Origin: Gambelia wislizenii
Lineage: Eukaryota; Chordata; Lepidosauria; Squamata; Crotaphytidae
Direction: 5' to 3'
DNA: 64,000 nucleotides
Assembly: GCA_030847615.1 (NCBI GenBank)
Contig: JAUMIR010000003.1
Location: 335,549,756-335,613,755, forward strand
The position numbers and the translations under genes were made by a program. The notes under the pieces are model-generated. The model was not told the DNA's origin and ran no database searches. It worked only from the letters and a program-made list of their open reading frames with translations. The stretch's first letter is position 1, and the number at the start of each line of letters is the position of its first letter. Shown one piece after another: positions 41,601 to 53,600 of the stretch.

Positions 41601-44600
41601 CAGGGCCTCCAGGAGGTCCCTTGTCGCGGTTTTGGGAGGGTGGGGGGGTCCTCCCAAAACCACGAATAATCAAAACCGCGAATGCCAAGTTCGCGAATGG
41701 TGAGGGGCAACTGTATACATGTAATGATTAAGTACGATTGGGAAACTTTTTGTTAATAATGAGTAGGGGTAATTTTATTGAATTTAACATTTAATGAAGA
41801 ATTAACTTTAATAACTTTCGCCTAATTTTAACTTGTTTTATATCTGTCCGTTTAAAAAAAACTAACAAAAAAGTGCTATTGTCAAGTACTTGGCCAAACT
41901 GAAAAGTGGCCCCAAACACTGTGGCAGATGCCCATCCCTGCTACAGCTTGAGAATGAGGGAAGGAGATGAGGGCAATAAAGAGAAGTGCAAAGCCAGTGA
42001 AGATACTTTCTCTTCCACAAGCTGCTTCAGTGTGTGTGTCCAGCATCAGAGTTAGCAGAGTACAGTAGCACCCCCGCATCCACGGGGGATTGGTTCTGGG
42101 GGTGCCCGTGGATGGTGAATTCCACAGATAATAGCAAACACCATCCCGGGGGCCATCCCGGGGGAAAGCAGGGGCAAGTTTGCTCCCCCACCCCCTTCCA
42201 CCTTCACCCCTGCCATGGCCCCACTGCAGCAGCAATCACAGGGGCAAAGGGGGAAGGGGACAAGGCCAGTTCGCTTCTCTGCCCCCTTCGCCCATGGCAT
42301 CGCCGTGGCAGCAATCGCAGGGGCAAAGGGAGAAGGGGACAAGGCCAGTTCGCTCCTCCACCCCTTCCCCCCCGCCATGGCAAGTGTGGGGGCAAAGGGG
42401 GAAAGGGACAAGGCCAGTTTGCACCTCCCCCTCCCTTTGCCCCCACAATTGCTGCTGCGGTGACAGGAGCCCTCCCAGGGGAAGGGATGGGGGAGGTAAG
42501 ATCCCTTCTCCCCACACTTCCCCCCGCCATCGCCAACTGTGGATAATTGAATCCATGGTTGGTGAATCAGCAGATATGGGGGTGCTACTGTAGGACAGAG
42601 GCTAGTTTTTCTTAGCTTTCTTTTTCCTTTTTCATATAAGTTAGATGCCTCATTCTAGCTTATCTTATAAGTGAAAAGGCATCTCACAATTTTGTTGGAA
42701 GAGATGGAAATGTGATGTGATAAGAACATGGATGATTTTTTTGTGTTTTTTTGAGAAAATGTGAAAAAGATAGGGGAATGTTTACATTTCCTTGAAGTCT
42801 GATTGCTCACAGCTTGAGAAGCCAAAAATTATCAGCAGATCACCATAACCTATTGAAAAGATTTGCATGAATCACGCACTTATATACATCTTCTCTTCCC
42901 TGAAACAAAGTACCCAATAATGTTAGCTTACTAAATTAGTAAACTTTATGATACAATACTTTTTATTGCATTCAAATGATGTATTTCTGTTTGTACAACA
43001 TAGTTTCTCCATTTTTTCTGCGGCAACATTAAAATAAGAACAGTATTTCAAATACAATGTGTTACATGAGAAAACAGCATTTTAATTTCTCCAAGTTTAT
43101 TTAATCAACCAAAAATAAACAAAATTGTGTCAAGTTCCATCACATATGGATTTGGCCTAGTGTCATTTTATGGCATTTTCACTGGCACAATATGGAGCAC
43201 AGTGTTTTCCTGTGTTACGTTGTTCCCTACCACTGCAACCATCATCACCTCCTCCCCTGCTGTCCTCAGCGGAATCATTCACTCCATGGTGGCTGCAAGT
43301 GGAGTATGATGGTGTGAAATATGATGGGCAACAGAAGAGAAGGGAAGCATGGGCAGGAAGAGAAAGCAAGGCTGTTCAAATGTGGCTTTTGGCTCTTTGA
43401 ATTGTATTGCCAAAGATCAGTTGTTTCTGTCAGGGATGATGGGAGTTGTAGCTCTTCACCTCTGGCTCAAACTCACCACCTTTTTATACAGCAGAGCCAA
43501 CCAGCTTAGATCAGTGGTTAATGCTTTTCTCCAAAGCAGCAGAGTTTCAGAGAATAGGCTGAAGATCCTGACAAACTCTCCAAGCCTTCTCACTCTTCTC
43601 CAGGTGTCTCCAAAATTCACTCAGGCAACTCAGTAGTTTTATATAAAACCTACTTTATTCATCTATATAAATATACTATATGGTAAACAAATCACAATCT
43701 CTACATACTACTCCACAATCTCTACTCAACTCCAACTCTACTCCACAACAATACATTGGCAAACATTGCAATTTTATAGCCATTGTTTATCACCACCCAC
43801 TAGCTAGTTTCCACCCAGTGGGTGTGTACTTCCATTCTGATTGGTCCACATAGTTCCACCCATGCCTAAGACCAACCCATGTATTTCAACATTTCACCTT
43901 GTACACTTAATGATTCTCAGGTGTTTCCAATCTGCATTCAGTACCTCTGTCCTTGACTCTCAGGCCTTCTAGATTACATTAGCAGTTTCACCTGTGTAGC
44001 TTCATAATTGCTCTTGCTTAGTCATTGTGACTTTCACATACATATTTTATTTCTTTAACTGTATGTCCCATGTTGCATTTTCCTTAACAATCCCCTCCGA
44101 AATAAAATATTGTATGTGTCTTACAATGTCATTCCAACCATTTGTGTCAGCCTTTCATGTTTTTCTGCTGTCAATGCTTTTGTGAACAAATCTGCTATGT
44201 TGTGTTGTGTTTCTATATATCTCAATTCTATTTCACCCTTCTGAACCATGTCTCGCACATTTTGATATCTTACACCAACATATTTTGTTCTGTTCTTCAA
44301 ACTTTCAGTTTCAGCCATCACTATGCATGACTGTGAATCTTCCAGAATTTCCACTGGTATCTTGTAACTTTCATTTAAATCATTTAGCAATTGCTTAATC
44401 CACTGTACCTCATTTACTATCTCATTCAAAGCAGCGAATTCTGCTTCCGTTGTGCTTATCGCTACATTAGTTTGTTTTCTACTTCTCCAAACTATTGGAC
44501 TTTCACTATATTTAATTATCATTCCTGTAACTGACTTCTTGTCTCCTAATTCTGATGCAAATGAACTATCTACATAACAATCTAGATCTGAACTACTGCT

Positions 44601-47600
44601 TCTTATAATCAATTTCCTATCTAAGGTTCCTTTCAAATATCTCAATAAATGTTTTACCGCTGTCCAGTCTTCAATTTTTGGATCATTAACCCTTCTAGAC
44701 AATACATTTACAGCATAAGAAATGTCTGGTCTGGTGTGGCAAGATATGAATTGTAAAGATCCTATTATACTTCTGAAGAGAATCTTGTCCTCAAACACTC
44801 TAGTTGTTTCCTCAGACACAAAACCAGTTGTCATTGGAGCTCTTACTATTTTTGCATTCTGTAATCCACACTTTTCAATCAGTCTTTCAATTTTATTTCT
44901 CTGACTTAATAAACAATGTCCTTCTTCTGTCCATTCAACGCAAATACCTAAATAAGACTTCAATACACCTAAGTCCTTCAAAACAAACTTCTTAGACAAT
45001 TCTCTTTTTACTGACTCAATTTCCTGTTTTGACTTTGCTGCTACACACAAATAATCTACATAAATCACTAATACTATGTCTCCTTTTGTATAAACACAAG
45101 CATCTGCAATGCTCCTCTTGTAACCTAGCTTAACTAGCTCATCATTGATGCACAGATTCCATGCTCTGGCACTTTGTTTTAAACCATACAACGCTTTCTT
45201 TAATTTATATACTCTCTGACTACCATTTTCTTCGAAACCTTGTGGCTGTTCCATAAATATTTCTTCATCCAGAACCGCATTCAAGTAAGCTGTCTCAAAA
45301 TCAAAATGTTCTACAACTAAATTCCTTTTTACTGCTACAGCTAGAACCATTCTCAGACTTTCTGGCTTTGCAGTTGGAGAATATGTCTTATCATAGTTCT
45401 CATACTGCTGTTGTGCAAAACCCTTAGCTACTAACCTAGCTTTATATTTGATACTTCCATCTGGCATTTCTTTCCTTTTGTATACCCATTTACAACCAAT
45501 TACTTTCTTGTCTTTGGGTCTGTCAACAATTTCAAAAACATCTTTATTTACCAGGCAACCAAACTCATTATCCATTGCATCAAACCATCTCTCCTGTTCT
45601 TCACTAGAATAACTTTCCAATTCTTCAAAACTTTCAGGCTCTTCTACTGCTAAACAAGCTCTTGCCTTTGTCACAACAAACCTATCTGGAGGCTTTCTAA
45701 CTCTATGACTACGCCTGGGAATAAAATCTGCTGTTCTGTCTCTTTCATCCTCACTTTCTCTACTGGGAGTTGTAGTTCTATGACTAAATCTCTTGTCTTC
45801 AGTCATTCGAGTAGTAGTAGGCCTAGATGCTATCTCATCATCAGAAGAACTACCACTGCTGCTAGGTGATGCTTCCTGCTTAACTGAAACCCCTCCGTTT
45901 CCTGAGATTGGTTCAGTTTGTGCTTCTGGCTCATTTGAACTCCCTAATCTCAAAAACACTTCTTTATTGGCATGCAGTTTGTCCCAACCAGCATGTCTCT
46001 CAAAATTTGCAGACCTAGAATACTGCACTTGTTTTCCATCCAAATGAAACTTGTAGCTATTTCCAGAATACCCCAAAAACCTAAGCCTTTTGCTTTTGGG
46101 TTCTCCTTTCTTCCTGAAACAAGCAGGTGTGTAAACATGAGCAAATTGTCCAAAAACCCTTAAGTACTTGTAATTTGGCATTCTCCCATACAATACCCTG
46201 TAGGGAATGTCTTCAATTTCTGAATGATACAATCTGTTACTGATATGTATTGCAGTCAAAGTTGCTTCTGCCCAAAAACTATCTTTCACCCTTGCATCTG
46301 CCATCATACAAGCAGTAATTCTTTTTATATCTTGTATTTTCTTCTCTGCTAACCCATCCTCACTAGGACAAGCAGGGTTTGTAGTTTCATGCCTTATTCC
46401 CACCTTTTGAAACCAGTTAAACAATTGATTATTTAAAAATTCTCCTCCTCTATCAGTAATGATGGTGCCTACTCTGCTATCAAATTGTCTTTCCACCATT
46501 CTTACCCATGCTTTTAAACTTTGCCCAGTGTCAGATTTGTTTTTCATTATTCTCACAAATGCAAACCTTGTATACCTATCAACAATTACTAGGAAATACT
46601 TGCTTCCCCCTAAGGACAAGCAATTAGCTTGGGCGACATCTGCATGTACATACTGAAATGGTCTTTGAGCAATTCTTTTTGTTTTCTTAGCTACTGGAAA
46701 AGCTCTGACCTTTACCTGTTGACACACTGTACAATCTAAGTGGTTTTTGCATTCAGTAACTTTTAAATCTGGACACATACTGATTAAATTCTTTAAACAT
46801 TTGAAGCTCGCATGGCCAAATTTTCTGTGAAGCTCGTGTATGCAGTCTTTGTGGATTGGAATATTTTCTATGTTATTAGCTTCTTCAACCCTGTAGCTAT
46901 CAATATTGTCCTCCAAATAATAAAGTTTGTCCTTTTTCAAACCTATGCCACGCAATTCCCCATTCAGTTTTATCTTACACATGTTCTTTTCAAAGATGAC
47001 TGTGTAGTCTCTTTCTGTTAATCTGCTTACTGATAACAAATTATTTTCTAACTCCTTTACATGTAAGACATCATTAAAATTCTCTTTTAGCCCTGGAATG
47101 TACACAGTACCCATTTGATTTACAGTACTTAGCTCTTTCCCGTCAGCCAAAACTACAGCATTTACATTAGCTGATTTTCTATTACTTATTAAATTTATGT
47201 CATTACACATCAAAGATGTGGCTCCTGAATCAACTAACCATTTAGAATTTGCATTTTGTTTTTCCTTAATCATGGTTGCAACCCCCTTTTTATTACCACT
47301 GTCCCTCAAAAATGGAGGTCTGGACTGTTTTTGATACTGCCGCGGCTGCCATCTGCTCTCTGCTTGCTTGCGTCTCTCAGCTGCAAAATGTTTACAATGT
47401 CTCTGCAGATGACCAATCTTCTTACAATAAAAGCACCTCCGTTGCTCCCTTGTAGAGGCTGCTTCCTCCTGCATTCGCCAGTCAGGAGTTGTTTGTTGTT
47501 TTGGCACAGTCTTTAAGCTTGCTGAGTCACCCTGCTCAGACATTCTTCTCTGGTTCTCTTCCAGTATTCTGGCCACAATTAAGTCTCTATTAAGCTCAGC

Positions 47601-50600
47601 TTCTGGCAAGTTCTGTAAGCTGTTTGTTATGTTGTCCCACGAAGAGTCTAGCGATTCTACTAAAATGTAGCATTGCTGCTCTTTGCTAATTTGCACTCCC
47701 CTCAGTTCAGCTTGCACAAACAAATCTTGCATTATTTTTAAATGTTCTATCACACACTGCCCTTTAGCCATCTTTTGCCTGTATATTCTTTTAGACCATA
47801 GCATTTTTGCAAAAGCAGTTGAAGGAGTGTGTAATCTCTGCAAGGTATCCCACACATCCTTGGCAGACGTTTTATCTCTGACGTCATTAATTAAGTCTTC
47901 TTCAAGCATGAGATAAAGACAGGCTTTTGCTTTACTATCTCTCTCTTTAGTGGCTTCATCAGCATCGGCTGCCAGCCCTGTTTCAACTGTTGACCACAGA
48001 CCTTCCTTTACTAGTAGAGATTGGGCATAAATCTTCCAGGTAGAGTAGTTGTTTCTATTCAATTTACTAAACTTTAGAAATTCCATCTTGATTTGTGCAG
48101 TGACTCAATTTGACACAGTCCTTCTGAGTATGCACAGCCGACCCGTCTGGGCTTAAGCAAAACACAAAATGATTTACTTCCGAGGCTTATCAGTGCAGCA
48201 CAAACAGCATGCTCTGATCTATCGTCCACAAAGCTTTCTTCCACTCTCTGGAACTTTCAGCTTCTGTGGATGCTGGGTGCTCTAGTAACTGGGCCCATAA
48301 CCCTTGTCAGGGATGATGGGAGTTGTAGCTCTTCACCTCTGGCTCAAACTCACCACCTTTTTATACAGCAGAGCCAACCAGCTTAGATCAGTGGTTAATG
48401 CTTTTCTCCAAAGCAGCAGAGTTTCAGAGAATAGGCTGAAGATCCTGACAAACTCTCCAAGCCTTCTCACTCTTCTCCAGGTGTCTCCAAAATTCACTCA
48501 GGCAACTCAGTAGTTTTATATAAAACCTACTTTATTCATCTATATAAATATACTATATGGTAAACAAATCACAATCTCTACATACTACTCCACAATCTCT
48601 ACTCAACTCCAACTCTACTCCACAACAATACATTGGCAAACATTGCAATTTTATAGCCATTGTTTATCACCACCCACTAGCTAGTTTCCACCCAGTGGGT
48701 GTGTACTTCCATTCTGATTGGTCCACATAGTTCCACCCATGCCTAAGACCAACCCATGTATTTCAACATTTCACCTTGTACACTTAATGATTCTCAGGTG
48801 TTTCCAATCTGCATTCAGTACCTCTGTCCTTGACTCTCAGGCCTTCTAGATTACATTAGCAGTTTCACCTGTGTAGCTTCATAATTGCTCTTGCTTAGTC
48901 ATTGTGACTTTCACATACATATTTTATTTCTTTAACTGTATGTCCCATGTTGCATTTTCCTTAACAGTTTCATTCTGACCACCAAATCAGCTGACCATCT
49001 TTGGTTGCTCATTATTCTCCTACAGAGCATCTTCTTTTGGCTTGCTAGTCTCCGCATCTGATATTTGTTCTATCTTGTCACCTATTAGCTGTTTTACTTG
49101 GTCACCAAGCAGATGTTTGTTGAATCCACCCCCCAACACACACATACACACACTGCTTTTCTCCACATCATCCTTCCTCTCACTTGTATTCCCAGGGCTC
49201 CCAGTCCCTTTTTGGTGTACTGCAGGTAGTTGTGGCTTGAATTCCAAAGGGAGAGATTGACCCTCCTGGTCTTCTTCCCACTCGACACACTTCAATTTTG
49301 CTAACACTACTTAGGTGAAGCCTTTTGTTTCTCATGGTCACACAGTACTCCTCTACATAATTGGGTTCTTCAGGTGTTGATAGTATAAGAGAGACCTGGA
49401 TTATTGTGATAGGTAGTGCTGGTTATTATTCTCTTTGGCGGCTTTGGGTAACTTGTGCGGACGTTTTCTTATTGTTGGGTTTATATCCACCATTTCATAA
49501 TTGTTGTTTTGGAATAAGATGGATCATCTTCTCTATGAACTCTTCGTGTTCTCTTGCTCATACCTGCTTTACTGCTATCTTGCCACTTATGACTTTATCA
49601 TACTACACTGTTATAGAGCTATTATTCCACTTTAACTGCTACAGCTGCCACCTGTGGAATTCTGGGGTTTGTAGTTTAGTGAAGCCTAACAGCTCTCTGG
49701 CTGAAAATGTTAAACACCCCTCCCTAAACTGGAAATCCCAGGATTCCACAGGAGGCAGCCAGAGCAGTTAAAGTGGAATAATAGTGCTATAGCAGTGTAG
49801 TGTGATAATCACCTTAGGCAACATCATGTTTCCTGAATCCTTCCTATATTTGTTTTTAACCTACTCTTTCCCTTTTAAGGAAAGAAGTGGAATTAATGTC
49901 TTTTAAAAGTTGTTATGTTAATACAACTGACTTCTTTTCTTCCAAGCACAAAACAGGGGCATGGAGGGAAAACAGGAAAAAATTATGGATTGAACATTAA
50001 TATAATAATGCATCATAAATGTAAACACCAACTTAGAATGAATATATGTGCAACAAACATCCCCTTTCAAATGCTTTTGTTTTTTAGTGTAAACACAGCA
50101 AAATGTCATTTTTTTCTCACCAACTTCCCTGTTTATGGACCAGAAAATAATTGGCATGGCCATTCCTATGAGAACAGCAATGGGAAGAAGATATGTGGAG
50201 ATGATGAGCACTGCTTTGGCTATAGTGACTCAATTAAGATACATTGTTTGCCCACTTTACCACATACCCAAAAGCAACTAGAATGGCTTGTTTTACTAAA
50301 AATGCATTGTACTTATCAGCAGAAAACAAAATCCTAATTTCACAATTCTATAAAGAATGTATGAAGACTGCATTTTTAAAAGGGTTCCTTATACTTTTTC
50401 AGATACAGCCACTAGGTGGCTTTCTGTCTGCAACAAATTATATCCTCCCTTGGCCATCCAAGTGGGCAAAGTGGATCAATGAAAATCAATGAAGAAAAGT
50501 AAGCGTAGGGAAACATTTTTCCCAAGGGCTCCTTGAAAATAAAGGCATGTGTTAAGAAAGGAGGACTTAGGAATAATAATACAAAAAGATAAAAATGCAC

Positions 50601-53600
50601 ACATTTTAAAAGAAAGGAATAAAATTGGAAGGGAGCAGGAATTTTTAGAGCCTGATGTTTCAGCATCACTTCAACACACCCACAGCTTTTAAAACTCCCC
50701 CTTAAGACAAAATACAGATTAGGAAATCCAATTTCTACTCTAAACTAATGTAGACTCATTGAACAAATAGTGAATGTCAGTCAACATTTTTATAAATCCC
50801 ACTGATTCAATGTGTCTATTCTACTTGGGCTAACAATTAGGCCTTAATATGAATTGTGTGTAAGTGCCTTCAGATCTCCTGTCGATTTTTTGGTGACCCC
50901 ATTAATTTCATAGGGTTTTCTTAGGCAAGGAATACTCAAGAGATGGTTTTGTCAGTTCCTTGTTCTGAAATATAGCCTTGAGCACCTGGTATTTTGTTGG
51001 TGGTCTTCAATCCAAGTACTGTACTTGCTTTTGTACAGCAGGGGAGGGCAACTACTGGGGGCTAGGGAGCCATATTGGTTCCCAAGGAGATCTTGAGAGG
51101 GCCACATAACCCTACCACATCCCTGAAAAAAGTTTTAAATTGCCTCCAAACATCTTTCCACAATTCCCCACAACCCCTATTGGGCTTGAGTCACAGGTTT
51201 GCCACATTTCTGGCCTTCTGAGGGCTAGCTTAGTTCCCCTGCCCCAACAGAAAGTGAACCAGAAGGACGATTATCCACTCTTGAGTGTCCAAAAATATTC
51301 AGCTCCACTTCCTCTGCTTGTAGAAGACTGGTCCTTCTTTCAGGTTCATGCCTCACACATGGCCCCTAGTATCAGTATGGAAAGTAGGGACCACCCAGAA
51401 CACTGAGATACCTTTTGCTGGAAACTACTATGTAGCTGTCTTGTATTCTATCATGAAAGTACAAGTTCACTGGAGAAATGTAAGAGAAAGGAACGTTGGT
51501 CTTACCTGTGATACGTTCTTTTCCAGTGGTGAGGCGAAGAGAATCCGTCTGCTTTGGGGTTGTCCCTCCCCATTGCTCCCGGTAGGCAGGAAACAAACTT
51601 TTGGGACCGCCCCCGGTGAGGTCATCTAGTAGGGACGACCCCCGGCTGGCCAGTCTGTTGAAAAAGCCTTGTGCGTCTTCTTGCGCCTTTGTCTCACGAT
51701 GACCAAATTTCCTGTCTTCAGGGTATCTCTGCTTGTTCTTCTGCAGGCACCTCTTCCTTTTCGGCCCCCCGTGCCCGCTTCCTGGTGGGCTGCTGTCCGG
51801 GGGCTAGAACCCATCTCCTCCTACTACATTCGCCAATGGGTGGGTCCGGATGCTCTTCGCCTCACCACTGGAAAAGAACGTATCACAGGTAAGACCAATG
51901 TTCCTCTTCCCGGGGGGGGGGCTCCAGAGCATCCGTCTGCTTTGGGATTTAAAAAAGCTTCCTCTCAGGGTGGGCTTGGCAAATGGAGACTCTTCTAGAC
52001 TTGTGCCACCTGCTGCAGGACCCTTCTGCCAAATGCTGCCTCGGCAGATTGCATCCTGTCCAGTCTGTAATGGCGTACAAAGGTGGAGGCCGTTTTCCAG
52101 GTCACCGCCCTGCATATCTCCTCCAGTGGCGCGTCTCTCTCCCAGGCTGCTGAGGTCGCCGCACTCCATGTCGAGTGCAGCAGAATCCCCTCAGGCACCT
52201 CCAGGCGTAGGGCCTGGTAGCACGCTACTATGCAGCTACGTATCCAGCGGCCCAAGGATGATGGTGACACCTTCCGCCCCAGGTATTTGGCATATGGAGA
52301 CACGACATGGCCTCTGATGTCCTGAATGGTCTTGTTCTTCTGATGTAGATGCGCAGAGCCCTGCGCACGTCCAGCATGTGCCATATCCTCTCCAACTCCC
52401 TTGTTGGGTTCGGACAGAAGGACGGCAATATCACCTCCTGCGCTCTGTGGAACGCCGAATTGATCTTTGGCTTGAAATCCGGCCTAAGGCGCAGTACTAC
52501 TGAGTCCGGTCTGAAGATACATAGGTCTCGTCTAATGGAGAGTGCTGCCAGCTCAGATATCCTACGTGCCAATGTAATTGCTACTAGGAATAGTACCTTC
52601 CATGTCAGGAACTTCAAGGGAACTTCCCTCAGAGGCTCAAACGGATGGGCTGTCAATGCCTTCAGGACCGTATGCAGGTCCCATGTGGGGAATCTGTGCA
52701 CCGTAGGTGGTGCCCTGTTTGCTAAGCCCTTCACGAAGCGATGTACATGAGGGTGCTGGGCCACCTGTGCCGCCTTCTCTGGAGGCAGGAAGGAAGTGAC
52801 TGCTGCTATCTGCCTCTTGATGGTATTTGGTCTCAATCCGGCCTCCACGCCCTCGTGTAGGAACTCAAGCAGGGCCGGGACCGAAACCTGTCTGAAGTCT
52901 CTTTTCTTCCTGTCGCACCATCGACGAAAGACCCTAAAGGTGTATTCGTAAATACGCTGGGTAGACTCCCTTCTGGACGCCAGGATGGTATCGACAACCG
53001 TCTGGGAGTAGCCACTCGCTGCTAACATCTGCCTTTCAACCTCCACACGTGGAGCTGAAGCCAACCAGGGTCCGGGTGCTGCACCTGCCCCTGTGTCAGA
53101 AGATCCTGTCGAGCTGGCAGGGGACGTGATTCTATTGCCATCTCTAGGATGTCCGGAAACCAGGACCGGCGGGGCCACTCTGGTGCCACCAGCAGGACCT
53201 CCGCCCCCTCTGATCGGATCCTGTTCAGGACTCTTGGTAGGAGCTGCAGTGGCGGAAAAGCGTATAGCAGAACCCGAGGCCATGGGCTCGTTAGGGCATC
53301 CATCGCCTCTGCTCCTTCCGTGAGATATCTGGAAAAGAAGCGAGGTAGCTTTGCGTTCGCCGGGGAGGCGAAGAGATCGACCTCCGGACGTCCCATGGTC
53401 TGGGTGATGGTCTCAAACACTTCCTGATGCAGGCTCCACTTGCTCTGGTCTATATCCGACCGGCTGAGCCAGTCTGCCTTGGAGTTGAGGACTCCCTGAA
53501 GGTGTTCCACCTCTATAGAGATTAGGTTCCTCTCCACCCAATCCAGTAGGCGTGTTGCTTCTTTCATAAGGGCGCGCGACCTGGTGCCCCCCTGTCGGTT

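Larger units (their letters stand above)
43428..48966 (-). mobile_element. Complete Ty1/copia LTR retrotransposon
   Basis: The 5,539-bp element is flanked by a perfect 5-bp target duplication GTTTC (43423-43427 and 48967-48971). It has two 662-bp LTRs with TG...CA ends that look identical on reading. A single gag-pol frame runs on the minus strand. Protease and integrase precede reverse transcriptase, which defines the Ty1/copia superfamily. A primer-binding site adjoins the 5' LTR (48289-48303) and a purine tract the 3' LTR (44091-44099). There is no env frame. Identical LTRs and an uninterrupted frame imply recent insertion, and Ty1/copia elements are uncommon in vertebrates. Confidence 0.97.

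Noticed and set aside
41281..42593. Several Pro/Gly-rich frames on both strands
   Set aside because: They are inside the MITEs at 41230-41713 and 42063-42590 and are composed of their internal repeats.
43127..43309. Hydrophobic 60-codon frame resembling a membrane segment
   Set aside because: It is short, with no homologue recognised, no splice sites and no supporting context.
43349..43636. 95-codon plus-strand frame repeated at 48304-48513
   Set aside because: It lies in the copia LTRs, antisense to the element, and is duplicated only because the LTR is.
48289..48303. Possible tRNA-Met gene fragment
   Set aside because: Only the anticodon arm is present, and its position next to the copia LTR identifies it as a primer-binding site.
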